This document shows, piece by piece, positions 9,501 to 17,805 of a stretch of DNA of 35,325 nucleotides (position 1 is the first letter of the stretch; every line of letters begins with the position of its first letter). The stretch lies in NCBI GenBank assembly GCA_015665315.1, contig JADFAK010000217.1, positions 1-35,325 of the forward strand, read 5' to 3'. A program made the position numbers and the translations under genes. The notes under the pieces were generated by a model. That model worked only from the letters and a program-made list of their open reading frames with translations, was not told the DNA's origin and ran no database searches. Origin of the DNA: Flavobacteriales bacterium (GTDB taxonomy: Bacteria > Bacteroidota > Bacteroidia > Flavobacteriales_D > Sanyastnellaceae).

Positions 9501-12222
9501 GGTCCTGAACAACACTGAATTGAGGGGTAGTTGGAAAAACGAGATCCAAAGTTTGAGAAACCGTCGACCCGCACCCAATGTCGTTGTATGCCTGCAAGGT
9601 GACGACATAAGTCGTGTCGTAATTGTAGGGCAAGTCCCAAGTGAATGAAGGAGTGAGTTCGGTACTCGTCGAGCCATCGCTCATAGTCCATTCCCACGTA
9701 TCGAGGTTGGTGCCCGTTGGCTCAAAAAGGAAGGTCACCGGACCGCACGGATCTACAATCGTATAGTCGAAATTGGCAAAGTCCGGGCTACTGTTTACTT
9801 CTATCGCATCGACATAGGTCGTTGTCCCCTCACAGCCGTTTGGATCGATTGTGGTTACGGTAATATCAAAATCTCCAAGGCTGTTGTACTGAATGATAGG
9901 CCAGAAATTGGCGTTTCCTGCATAGGCCGAATCGACCACAGTCGACCCATCGTCTATACTCACATCCCACATGTTGCCCAGCGAATTGAAGTCGGCCGTC
10001 ATGGTCGTACCATTGCCAAAATCGACTTCCCAATAGATATTGTTGGCGTTCGGCGTGAATTCCACGTCCAATGGCGGACAACCGATGTTCGGAGAAAAAC
10101 TCAATCCGGGATCGGGGTCGCTGGCGATAATGGTCGCGCTGTAAATATCCGGACAACCAACATCGTCGTTGATGGCCGTGAGAATTACATTGTAACTACC
10201 TGGATCGGTGTAGGTATGCTCCGGTGTAAGATCGTCGTACACCAAATCACTGCCATCACCGAAATCCCAAATCAAGGAATCGGCCTCGATGGAGTCGTCT
10301 TGGAAGAAAACTGTAAGTCCGTCTCCACAAATAGTCGTCGTGGTAAACAAGGCTACCGGTGGCGTGATATAGATGTATTGGTAATGCGTTTCAAAGCTGC
10401 TGCAACCTTCATTGAAGACACTGATGGTCACATCGTAGTACCCGGTATCTTGGTACTCATGCATGATGCAGTTCTCCAATGCCGAGAGGTTTTGCCAACC
10501 GGTATCATCGCCAAAATTCCATGAATAGGTCACTCCTTCTTGTTCGTCGACACAAAATTCCAAGGGCAAACCAGCACAACTTTCATTGGCTGTGACGTTA
10601 ATGTCTGTGCTAACTTGTGTTTGTACTTCTATCGACTGCGAACTCGTGAAAGTCGCTTCGCAACCGCCCTCGGTTACAATTTCGAGGGTAATTTCATATT
10701 CGCCCAGATCGTCGTAGGAGAAGTCGGGGATTTGGCCTGTTACGTCGATGACATCATCTTCATCAAAGTCCCAATTCCAATCCGTTATCGGATCAAAGGT
10801 GTCTACAACAAGGTCGAAAATATCTACCACCACTCCGGTGCAAATAACTGTCGGATTGCTAAAGAATATTTCCGGTTCGAGGACACTGATGTAATCTTCC
10901 ATCAACACACTCTCTTCACAACCAGTGTCGCTTGTAACGATGAGCTCAACATCGTATACTCCGTAGTCGACGAAGGTGTAAGGAAAGGAAGCATCGGTTG
11001 AAACCAAGCTACCGTTCAGCAGCCATTGGTAGGTGAGGTTTCCGGGCCCCGTGGTGAGGTTTTCGAAGTTCACATCAAATGGAGCAATGCAGGAAATGGT
11101 GGTGTCGGCCTCAAAATCAACTAGCAGCTCTTCAAGAACTTGAATTTCTACCGAGCCGACATTCGAGTGCGAGCAATTTGGTGAATAGGTAACGGTGAGC
11201 GATGGGTAATACAGACCTTCATCGTTGTAGGTAAAGGTAGGATACTCCGAATTCGCATCTTGGTCGCCGTCGCCATCTAAATCCCAAGACCAAGAAACCG
11301 GATTGGGTTGTGTGATATCCGCAAATGAGACAGATGAACCAGCACATATCGTCGTGGGCGTTGTAGGCACATAACCCGCAACCGCTACGTCAAATATTTC
11401 AATTTCTACGCAATCTTCAGTCGCACAACCAATGTCATCAATGGCTGTTACGCACACGTTGTAAATCCCCAAGTCATCAAAAGTATTGGAGACCATTCCC
11501 GGATTGATGGTCGTAAGCGTATTTCCATCGCCAAAGTCGTACACATAGGTCAGGGCCGACGAACCGGCTGCCACATTGTTGAAATCCAAGGCTACAGGTG
11601 GGTTGCAATCTAGGTCGATAGGGGCGGTGATGTCAATCGTTGGAAAGTCGTCTACAACTTGGATAAGCCCCGAAAAGCTGATATCGCTGTAACACCCAAA
11701 TTCATCTTCAATCGAAAAAACTGGAGTGTATGTTCCTGGATCATCGTAGCAAAAAGATGGATTGGCGTCACTTGATATGGTTCCGTCTCCAAAATCCCAG
11801 GCCCACTCGACTATCTGGCCATCGCTTACAATACTCAAGTCTTCGAAATTGACACAAAGCGGATAACATCCAAGCGTCACATCGGCCGCAAAATTGGCCG
11901 TTGGCGGTTGGTGTACCGTGATATAGTCGGTGATGGTGAGGGTTTCACTTCCGTTGATGGTCAAACTTACATCGTAGGCACCTGGCTGTGAAAGGATGTC
12001 GACGTAAAGCGGGGTATTCGAATTCACCGTGCTTCCGTCGGGATAGGTGACGGTCCAAGCATAGGAAGAAATGGAGCCTGCAGGGGGATCGGTAACAGAT
12101 ATAGTTATTCCTAGCGGCGTGCAGCCTTGCGTTTGATTAGCTACAAACGTAAGCTGGCCGTTCATCCCGAAAAACGAGAAAAATACCGCTAAAAATATCG
12201 TAAATCTCATGCCCACTCGCAT
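6565..12222 (-). CDS. Giant PKD-repeat surface protein with gliding-motility-associated/T9SS type-B C-terminal domain
   Basis: This 1885-aa protein has a signal peptide (MRFTIFLAVFFSFFGMNGQ; ATG at 12222 or, equally plausible, at 12210). It contains about 17 PKD-like repeats recognisable by variants of WDFGDG and G-x-Y-x-V-x-L strands. A different module of two roughly 75-aa repeats sits at about residues 1222-1377, each ending in TDANGC. The last ~95 residues begin VYVPNAFTPDGDGIND and include FQIWNRWGELIFET and VYTWRL. This is the CHU_C/gliding-motility-associated domain (TIGR04131/PF13585), a type-B T9SS export signal. The protein is strongly acidic and Cys-containing. It is probably an exported adhesin or matrix protein. 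The gene is monocistronic, with 440 bp of non-coding DNA upstream. Confidence 0.92.
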   Translation of the reverse strand: MRVGMRFTIFLAVFFSFFGMNGQLTFVANQTQGCTPLGITISVTDPPAGSISSYAWTVTYPDGSTVNSNTPLYVDILSQPGAYDVSLTINGSETLTITDYITVHQPPTANFAADVTLGCYPLCVNFEDLSIVSDGQIVEWAWDFGDGTISSDANPSFCYDDPGTYTPVFSIEDEFGCYSDISFSGLIQVVDDFPTIDITAPIDLDCNPPVALDFNNVAAGSSALTYVYDFGDGNTLTTINPGMVSNTFDDLGIYNVCVTAIDDIGCATEDCVEIEIFDVAVAGYVPTTPTTICAGSSVSFADITQPNPVSWSWDLDGDGDQDANSEYPTFTYNDEGLYYPSLTVTYSPNCSHSNVGSVEIQVLEELLVDFEADTTISCIAPFDVNFENLTTGPGNLTYQWLLNGSLVSTDASFPYTFVDYGVYDVELIVTSDTGCEESVLMEDYISVLEPEIFFSNPTVICTGVVVDIFDLVVDTFDPITDWNWDFDEDDVIDVTGQIPDFSYDDLGEYEITLEIVTEGGCEATFTSSQSIEVQTQVSTDINVTANESCAGLPLEFCVDEQEGVTYSWNFGDDTGWQNLSALENCIMHEYQDTGYYDVTISVFNEGCSSFETHYQYIYITPPVALFTTTTICGDGLTVFFQDDSIEADSLIWDFGDGSDLVYDDLTPEHTYTDPGSYNVILTAINDDVGCPDIYSATIIASDPDPGLSFSPNIGCPPLDVEFTPNANNIYWEVDFGNGTTMTADFNSLGNMWDVSIDDGSTVVDSAYAGNANFWPIIQYNSLGDFDITVTTIDPNGCEGTTTYVDAIEVNSSPDFANFDYTIVDPCGPVTFLFEPTGTNLDTWEWTMSDGSTSTELTPSFTWDLPYNYDTTYVVTLQAYNDIGCGSTVSQTLDLVFPTTPQFSVVQDPSCQGDSIQVINASLGNITSFEWDFGDPASGAENTSSDEDAYHVYYENGSYDICLTTENSVGCQTTVCQPDLVNIINPIAEFTFDASINNCLFGVQFENTTAGNVECSQWSFGDNQFGAGITVFHTYPIGVFDLQLVVCNEFGCTDTVFVEDIFEYSNVIGPFTQILDTVTCAPFTVDLEAFNLTDVSFDYFWDFGDGFGDPVGNTNTTHVYDFPGTYCPSLIMTDANGCPVLIECDNPIEVEEFTMDASLLEPICAGDSLLFTLDGATTYEWLDDSYVYTEVNEEFWLSPPVSQDLEVTGFYADCQATEVLSIEVNQLPLVTLTMDDGICNEQDVFDLSGGLPNDNPGIYTVNDIPEATFDPSNAPGLYEITYAYTDANGCINSDTTAFEIYALPVVALEPFTPLCEDAPVTTIEGGSPLLGTYSLANVDVTEFDPSIGWGDYDITYSFTDANGCVNTATETQEVNPLPEPAFELVSPCVNEAIAVTNVSTIADGSIAGAEWDFGPLGTSSDYQPDPLDTWSTGILTFSVELESDAGCINSLTQDFEIFEAPVAAFSLEDGCAGNEFSLLDQTTIGDGVLTSWTWDMENIGTYDQQNWTQVLDDWGVYSIELLVETAEGCVDSITVDLNVYPNPTADFEFDNDCANALIPFTNTSTLPSGAIDSYEWTFGDGNSATSANGENDYDQYGFYEVELILLSDQGCADTLTQEIEIFPAPTPDFAISDTAFCAGGTISLTDLSTIPDPYQIISWEWNFGNNSANGETVDLEVLESGTFDLELVLTSSNGCTADTVVTDYLTIWPVPVADFNFDANNAAFGDPSIQFEDTSIGADGWLYNFGDGVQALEPDPLHNFIDYGEYDVSLVVVNEFGCLDSIHQTVFVDATMLVYVPNAFTPDGDGINDVFFPQWSGFEMSEFTFQIWNRWGELIFETNDPNAPWVGDVKSGSHYASNDVYTWRLLILPAHEPKTLEFYGSVTLIR
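7461..7477 (+). repeat. 17-base identical word, copy 2 of 3
   Basis: Exact copy of the word at 4031-4047 (18 bases identical here, including the preceding c). It lies inside the PKD gene, antisense to coding, where it encodes part of SATSANGEN. Confidence 0.5.
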
Positions 12223-12662
12223 AGTATTTAGTTGTAAGGCTTATAGGGCGGCTTACTTAAAAACTAAGTAGACTGTACCTTATTAACACGTATAGAAGTA
12301 GAATGGTTGCTTCAATTACGCGTTTAATTCACCTCAACCTTCGGTTCTACGTTAAGACGGCATAAGGGTTATCAGGTCACTTGTAAGGTCTTTCTGAATT
12401 TACTTGATTGGCCTAGAATGGTTTAGCCTAAAGGCAAATGCTCTTTCTCAGTCCAATGAATCATCCCCTCATATCCTTCTACTTAGGTGCAAAATTACCC
12501 AAAATTATTATGCGTGCCGAGCAGATGGACAATTTTCAGTAGAAATGGGCCTTTGACCAGACAAGTTGTAGAGATTGGCGAACAGGCGCACGCAAAAACC
12601 ACGTGTTTCAAGGTCCAAATCGTATCTTCGCTGCCTCAAACCATTTGAAAGATAATTTTACC
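12223..12662. other. 440-bp non-coding region between divergent PKD and lysS genes
   Basis: No gene or RNA gene is recognisable. On the minus strand TAATTTTG (12497-12490) matches the -7 consensus and could drive the PKD gene with a ~270-nt leader, though no -33 box is seen. On the plus strand TATCTTCG (about 12625-12632), one base off the consensus, may serve lysS. A weak dyad TACTTA-n5-TAAGTA lies at about 12255-12271. Confidence 0.4.
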
Positions 12663-14372
12663 ATGAGTCAGCGTTTATCAGAACAAGAAATTCAACGAAG
12701 AGAATCGTTGAATGCTATGCGCCAACTGGGCATTGAACCTTTTCCGGCGGCCCAATACCACGTAGATACTTTGGCTAGTTCTTTGAAACAGAATTTCCAA
12801 GAAGGAAAGCAGGTGTGTCTAGCAGGACGAATCATGATAAAACGTATCCAGGGAAAAGCATCTTTTTGCACCCTCAAAGATTCATCGGGTACCTTCCAAT
12901 TGTACATCAACCGCGACATTCTTTGTCCGGATGAAGACAAGACCATGTACAACGTTGTCTTCAAGAAGTTGCTCGATTTTGGTGACTTTATCGGTATTAA
13001 GGGCGAGACCTTTACTACGCAAGTGGGCGAACCATCGGTCAAAGTTACTGAGCTTACCGTACTTGGAAAATCTGTCAAGCCACTTCCAGTTGTGAAGGAA
13101 GACGAGGATGGAAAAATACACGATGCCTTTACCGATCCAGAATTGCGTTACCGTATGCGTTACGTGGATTTGGTTGTCAACGACCACGTAAAAGATACCT
13201 TCATCAAGCGATCGAAGATTATCAGCGCTATGCGCAAATACCTCACAGACAAGGGTTACCTGGAGGTTGAAACTCCCATTTTGCAGACTATCCCAGGTGG
13301 TGCAGCGGCTCGTCCGTTTATCACCCATCACAACGCATTGGACACACCCCTCTATTTGCGTATAGCCAATGAATTGTATCTCAAAAGATTGATTGTGGGC
13401 GGCTTTGACGGCGTATTTGAATTTGCCAAAGACTTCAGAAACGAAGGAATGGACCGCACACACAATCCGGAGTTCACGCAAATGGAAATGTATGTGAGCT
13501 ACAAGGATTACAACTGGATGATGGACTTTACCGAGTCTATGTTGGAGTATATCTGCATGGAAGTGCACGGTACAACCGACGTAATGATAGGCGAGAATAA
13601 AGTGAGTTTCAAAGCTCCTTTTCCACGTGTGCCCATGATTAAAGCGATTTTGGATCATACAGGAATCGACATTGCCGATATGGACGAGAAAGGATTGCGT
13701 GAAGTATGCGATCAACTCGGAGTGGAACACGAACCTTCGATGGGTAAAGGCAAGTTGATCGACGAGATTTTTGGAGAGAAGTGCGAGGGAAATTACATTC
13801 AGCCGACTTTCATTACCGACTATCCGATTGAGATGTCGCCATTGTGCAAAGTACACCGTGACAATCCCGAACTCACAGAGCGTTTTGAGCTGATGGTCAA
13901 CGGCAAAGAGCTGGCCAATGCCTATTCCGAGTTGAATGACCCGATCGATCAACGTGCTCGATTTGAAGAGCAAGCTGCTTTGTTGGAACGAGGAGATACG
14001 GAAGCGATGTTCATCGATCAAGACTTTTTGAGAGCCCTTGAATACGGCATGCCTCCTACTTCTGGAATGGGAATAGGGATTGACCGACTGACGATGTTTT
14101 TGACCAACAATAGTTCGATTCAAGAGGTTTTGTTCTTCCCTCAAATGCGTCCGGAGAAAGTTGAGGTACTACCTACGCCAGCCGATTTTGTGAATATTGG
14201 AGTGCCTTCGGAATGGGCCGAGCATATTATGGAAGCGGGATACCACGATGTGAACGCGTTTAAGTCGGCAAAAGCCACTGCTATTCACCAACAACTGAAC
14301 GGCTATCGTAAAAAGAACAAATTAGACATCCCTGCAGTTCAATTGGCGGATGTTGAATCTTGGTTGGCTTAA
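12663..14372 (+). CDS. lysS: Lysyl-tRNA synthetase, class II
   Basis: This 569-aa enzyme charges tRNA-Lys with lysine using ATP. An OB-fold anticodon-binding domain (about 50-160) precedes the class II catalytic core. Motif 2 is visible as FRNEGMDRTHNPEFTQME and motif 3 as GMGIGIDRLTM. A C-terminal extension of about 60 residues beyond FFPQMRPE, ending in a helical LADVESWLA segment, is longer than E. coli LysS (about 505 aa) but usual in Bacteroidota. I chose ATG 12663 (MSQRLSEQEIQRRE) over an in-frame ATG at 12603, because the 20 extra residues look like leader sequence and a -7-like box falls inside them. A strong hairpin terminator follows the stop codon. Confidence 0.97.
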   Translation: MSQRLSEQEIQRRESLNAMRQLGIEPFPAAQYHVDTLASSLKQNFQEGKQVCLAGRIMIKRIQGKASFCTLKDSSGTFQLYINRDILCPDEDKTMYNVVFKKLLDFGDFIGIKGETFTTQVGEPSVKVTELTVLGKSVKPLPVVKEDEDGKIHDAFTDPELRYRMRYVDLVVNDHVKDTFIKRSKIISAMRKYLTDKGYLEVETPILQTIPGGAAARPFITHHNALDTPLYLRIANELYLKRLIVGGFDGVFEFAKDFRNEGMDRTHNPEFTQMEMYVSYKDYNWMMDFTESMLEYICMEVHGTTDVMIGENKVSFKAPFPRVPMIKAILDHTGIDIADMDEKGLREVCDQLGVEHEPSMGKGKLIDEIFGEKCEGNYIQPTFITDYPIEMSPLCKVHRDNPELTERFELMVNGKELANAYSELNDPIDQRARFEEQAALLERGDTEAMFIDQDFLRALEYGMPPTSGMGIGIDRLTMFLTNNSSIQEVLFFPQMRPEKVEVLPTPADFVNIGVPSEWAEHIMEAGYHDVNAFKSAKATAIHQQLNGYRKKNKLDIPAVQLADVESWLA

Positions 14373-14385
14373 TACGTTGAACGGG

Positions 14386-14417
14386 AGAGTGCGCTACCAA
14401 GCCAAGTGCGCTCTTTT
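14386..14417 (+). terminator. Rho-independent terminator of lysS
   Basis: A 9-bp stem pairs AGAGTGCGC (14386-14394) with GTGCGCTCT (14406-14414), including two G-U pairs, across an 11-base loop. It is followed by T-rich sequence (TTTTCATTCTTTT). It lies 13 bp after the lysS stop and also abuts the stop of the convergent gene at 14417. Confidence 0.75.
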
Positions 14418-15754
14418 CATTCTTTTACAAGTCTTCTGGTGGCAAGAAGCATTCCTGTTTCCACGAGACTTACATAATAAATACCCGAGGAGAACAAACT
14501 GATATCCAGACTTATGTCCTGTTTCGCCGTGATTCTGGTCCTAAACAATTCTTGACCTTTGGCATTGGTGATAATAACGAGCCCCTCATTCAGGGTATTA
14601 TTGACAATATGACAATTTGAAGAAGCAGGATTTGGGAAAACATGAAAATCTTCTTTGTTTAAGATTATGTCATCGATATTATCTGGAACACCCCATGTCA
14701 CGCTATCGGGATGCAGATGCCAATTCACGATTCCATCCACCTCAAAATTCTCATCACCAGCCCATTCCAAAGCACCGACTACATATAGACGATCTTGAAA
14801 CACGTCCATGTCAAAGACATTGCCGCCAATTCCGTTTTCAAGAGGTTGCCAATGTACTCCGTCAAACCTAGCTATATGGTTCATTTCAGATCCGTCTGAG
14901 AGTTCGGTAAAACTACCCGCAGCATAAATCTGGTCTCGGTAAACACAAATAGCTTTAGCTGCATCATTAAACCCAATGGAACTTAATGGTGTGGTATTTA
15001 CTCCATCAAATTTTGCAATTCCTGGTGATGGTTCGCCATTAACGGTTGAAAACAATCCTCCCACATACATGTACCCGTGATCGGGAAAAGGATAAATTTC
15101 TAGAACTGTGCCCGAGGGGCCAGACTCAACCTCTATCCACTCGACACCATTCCAATGTGCTAGATTGGGAGAAGGAATGGTTCCATTGGCCAGGGTAAAA
15201 TCTCCACACACAAAAATTTCTCCATTATAGTTAATTGCTTTCCGTGGCTCTCCAATAAATCCAGTCACTCCGCCAATATTATTCCATTGATTCCCGTCCC
15301 ACATTCCTACTCTCCACAGCGGTTCCGTTCCACCTAACTCACTAAAACTTCCAACAGCAATAAGTTGGTCCCCAATTACTGAAACTCCATTTACAATTGA
15401 AGAAGGAGATTCTGCTCCACCATCAAGGCCTCTCCATTCACCGTTATAAAATGCGCCAATTGCACCACATTCATCATTGTCTAATTGCTCGTGAAAGCCT
15501 CCAACGAAGATTAGTGAATCACCATATAGCACTATGTCTTCTACTCCTTGAGAATTTGGCAAATCGGACCAACTTTGTCCATCCCATTTGGCTATCCCAT
15601 TAAACCCGATACTATTTACACTTTCGAAGAATCCACCAACAACCAATGTATCATCAATCACCTCCATTACCTGGGGTGATAAGCCAACAAAAATGGCATT
15701 GTCGCATGCTGACCATTGAGACCAAGAGGTCATGGTAATGTCTAATAAAATCAA
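14417..15754 (-). CDS. Secreted propeller-type protein with T9SS type-A sorting domain
   Basis: A 445-aa frame beginning at a TTG. The body is built of repeated segments such as VGGFFESVNSIGFNGIAKWDG, with V-G-[GS]-F and I-A-[KR]-[WF]-[DN]-G motifs about 50-60 residues apart, typical of a kelch-like beta-propeller. The C-terminus has the type-A T9SS sorting domain: FHVFPNPASSN, ITNAKGQELFRTRI, and SGIYYVSLVETG before RRLVKE. The frame stays open upstream of 15754 and encodes IKKLFIILILL, a signal-peptide core. The natural start is therefore probably the codon at 15775-15773. That codon is ATC, not ATG, and would overlap the preceding stop as TAATC. The first ATG, at 15733, would remove the signal peptide. 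Last gene of the minus-strand array. Confidence 0.82.
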   Translation of the reverse strand: MILLDITMTSWSQWSACDNAIFVGLSPQVMEVIDDTLVVGGFFESVNSIGFNGIAKWDGQSWSDLPNSQGVEDIVLYGDSLIFVGGFHEQLDNDECGAIGAFYNGEWRGLDGGAESPSSIVNGVSVIGDQLIAVGSFSELGGTEPLWRVGMWDGNQWNNIGGVTGFIGEPRKAINYNGEIFVCGDFTLANGTIPSPNLAHWNGVEWIEVESGPSGTVLEIYPFPDHGYMYVGGLFSTVNGEPSPGIAKFDGVNTTPLSSIGFNDAAKAICVYRDQIYAAGSFTELSDGSEMNHIARFDGVHWQPLENGIGGNVFDMDVFQDRLYVVGALEWAGDENFEVDGIVNWHLHPDSVTWGVPDNIDDIILNKEDFHVFPNPASSNCHIVNNTLNEGLVIITNAKGQELFRTRITAKQDISLDISLFSSGIYYVSLVETGMLLATRRLVKE

Positions 15755-15774
15755 TATGATGAATAGCTTTTTGA

Positions 15775-16185
15775 TTATTTCACGATGATTTTTCCTGATT
15801 TCATTTGAATTTTTGAAATAGACACTTCATAGGTGTATACTCCTTTGGCAATTTCTTCAAGTTTAATCAATCCAGGCCCGAAAAATGAATCCCCTTCCAA
15901 ATCAATCTTCATGACATTCATGCGGTTTGAGCCATTCGGATTTTCGTCGAAGTAGAATACGACATAACCATCCTCAAGAACTTCAATCGAACGCGCCACC
16001 TCAGGGTGGCCATTTCCTGGCACACCAAATCGCTTATTCCAGGTGATTTGACCATTTAAAAGTGATGGGCAAAAGGAAAATACAAGCAGAACCAGCACAA
16101 GGATTCTGCTTGTATTGTGCTTATCGAATAATTGTGAAATTCTCGCTTTCAACTTATTGGTTATTGACCAGTAAAGATAGAACAT
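15775..16185 (-). pseudogene. Internally deleted paralogue of the two downstream-array T9SS proteins (136 aa)
   Basis: From ATG 16185 the frame encodes the same N-terminal stretch as the neighbouring 16222-17805 gene (FSFCPSLLNGQITWNKR, GNGHPEVARS, EDGYVVF). After KIDLEGDSFF it jumps directly to a short sorting-domain-like tail (LEEIAKGVYTYEVSISKIQM, ending in GKIIVK). About 380 residues of the propeller body are absent. The tail resembles the orphan fragment at 19382-19579 (FAKGVYIVTLL). The frame is intact and might still be made and exported as a mini-protein, so 'truncated gene' is as fair a label as 'pseudogene'. At the site equivalent to the ATG of the 19407 copy it has GCG. Confidence 0.7.
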
Positions 16186-16630
16186 GAGTTCAAAGAGCAA
16201 GTCGCTCTCTATCAAGTAGATTTATTGGATTATTAGTCTTTCACTTTCCAAAACCTGGTTGTTTCGCTCAAGATTAATCATATAGATGCCAGTTTCGAAT
16301 CCATCAATGGGAATGATGATTGTTGAATCGCCTCCATGAACTTGTATTTTCTTGACCATTCGGCCTTGGGCGTCATATATCGCAAGTGAATGTGCTTGCA
16401 AACTGGCCAATTCAGAAATGTAGACATTGAGTAAATCTCCATTTGCCACCGGGTTGGGTCCTATTTTCATCAAACCTTCTTTGCGACGAAATTCTTCGAC
16501 TCCTACACCGCAGCCAGGGACAAAACATCCCATGCTGTCTAGCTTGTACACCCAGATGTCTTGGGAGGGAGAATTGGGTTCTGGAGGAAGAGTAATCATG
16601 TATCCACAACCAACGTAGCCGCCATCAGGA
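15940..16630. repeat. Junction-centred duplicated block, copy 1
   Basis: This block covers the last ~400 bp of the 16222-17805 gene, the intergenic junction and the first ~240 bp of the truncated paralogue. It aligns with 17560-18250 at a constant offset of 1620 nt, with only scattered substitutions. By eye, identity is above 85-90 percent near the junction and falls off outward. Confidence 0.75.
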
Positions 16631-17805
16631 GTAGGTTCCGTATCGAAGTTGTAATGCAGACTACCTAATATATCACTGTATTGGAAGCCACGTTCCCATA
16701 TTTGAGTTCCATCCGGTGCAATTTTACGAGCAAATCCTCTTGCCTGACCTGTCTCATTATGTTGACTTCCTGAGAGAATAATATAGTTAGAATAGTCTTC
16801 TTTTACATTAAACGTTCCTTGATTCTCATTCGGTTCACCATATGTGTTTTCCCAAATAATTGAGCCGAATTCAGGATCAATTCTTATTAGTCTTGTGACT
16901 TCATAGTCAGTCATACCCACCTCACTATCAAATTCTGCAGCACCAAAGAGGATTTCATCATTTGACATAACGAGGGGAACGGCCCAGCCACTATTGTGTT
17001 CAAAGTCATCGTAGGTCATGTCCCACATCATTTCTCCTTCGTAGTCAATTTTAATAATTCTGGGTGCATTGTTTCCTCCCAAATTGAGCTCTTTTGCTCC
17101 TCCGATATAAATACCATCGCCAGGCATCTCAGCCAAAGCAAAACCATAATCTTCATCGGACTCAAGGTCTCCATAATAATTCGTCCAAATATGATCGCCA
17201 TTGCTTTCGAATAAAGCGACCATAATTTGAAGATTTAAATTATCAATGTCACTGTAGCCCACCAAAGCAATTGTACCATCGGCTAATTCAACAGCATCTC
17301 TTCCAACTGTCCAATTGAGTGGATTGCCTATTTTTCGAGTCCAAAGCGTATCAAGCTCGCTATTCCACTTTGTAAGACAAGCATAGTTGATCGTGTCTCG
17401 GAATCCGCCACCAAGAACAAACTCACCGGCTTCGGTTTGGTCAACCGGATCCATCCATCCCAGATAGTAAGTATTTGGGCTCACAGACCAGGACTTTGTG
17501 AAGACTGAATCTCCATTTAGGTCAAGCTTCATCACATTGTTGCGATTTGTTTGGTCGGCGTTTTCATCAAGAAAAAACACAACATAACCGTCCTCAACAA
17601 CTTCCACTGAACGTGCCACTTCGGGGTGGCCATTTCCTGGTACACCATATCGCTTATTCCATGTGATTTGACCATTTAAAAGTGATGGGCAAAAGGAAAA
17701 CACAAGCAGAACCAGTAACAGGATTTTACTTGTATTGTGCTTATCGAATAATTGTGAAATTCTCACTTTCAACTTATTGGTTGTTGACCAGTAAAGATAG
17801 AACAT
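16222..17805 (-). CDS. Secreted repeat protein with T9SS type-A sorting domain, array paralogue B
   Basis: From ATG 17805 this is 527 aa (TTG 17835 and GTG 17766 are alternative starts). A long N-region precedes the hydrophobic core ILLLVLLVFSFCPSLLNGQ. The body has repeats around W-[ND]-[KS]-x-[LY] and [ED]-D-G-[YGF]-[VI] segments, like other outer-membrane-exported beta-propeller proteins: DGYVVFFLDEN, GEFVLGGGFRDT, DGTIALVGYSD, GDGIYIGGAKEL. The tail carries a type-A T9SS sorting domain, with KIGPNPVANGDLLNVYISE, the turn IYDAQGRMVKKIQV and TGIYMINLERNNQV. It is paralogous to the 17842-19407 protein: nearly identical at the N- and C-termini, less so in the middle. The molecular function is unknown. 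Confidence 0.85.
   Translation of the reverse strand: MFYLYWSTTNKLKVRISQLFDKHNTSKILLLVLLVFSFCPSLLNGQITWNKRYGVPGNGHPEVARSVEVVEDGYVVFFLDENADQTNRNNVMKLDLNGDSVFTKSWSVSPNTYYLGWMDPVDQTEAGEFVLGGGFRDTINYACLTKWNSELDTLWTRKIGNPLNWTVGRDAVELADGTIALVGYSDIDNLNLQIMVALFESNGDHIWTNYYGDLESDEDYGFALAEMPGDGIYIGGAKELNLGGNNAPRIIKIDYEGEMMWDMTYDDFEHNSGWAVPLVMSNDEILFGAAEFDSEVGMTDYEVTRLIRIDPEFGSIIWENTYGEPNENQGTFNVKEDYSNYIILSGSQHNETGQARGFARKIAPDGTQIWERGFQYSDILGSLHYNFDTEPTPDGGYVGCGYMITLPPEPNSPSQDIWVYKLDSMGCFVPGCGVGVEEFRRKEGLMKIGPNPVANGDLLNVYISELASLQAHSLAIYDAQGRMVKKIQVHGGDSTIIIPIDGFETGIYMINLERNNQVLESERLIIQ

Noticed and set aside
10540-11001. Several 100-150-codon plus-strand frames inside the PKD gene
   Set aside because: They are frame shadows of PKD repeats, without starts, signals or families.
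12223-12662. tRNA, riboswitch or T-box leader upstream of lysS
   Set aside because: No cloverleaf, T-box sequence or convincing conserved hairpin could be found by eye.
12882-14144. A 420-codon open frame antisense to lysS
   Set aside because: It lies wholly opposite a clear LysS with conserved motifs. Its residues follow from the codon bias of the sense gene, and it has no domain, signal or promoter.
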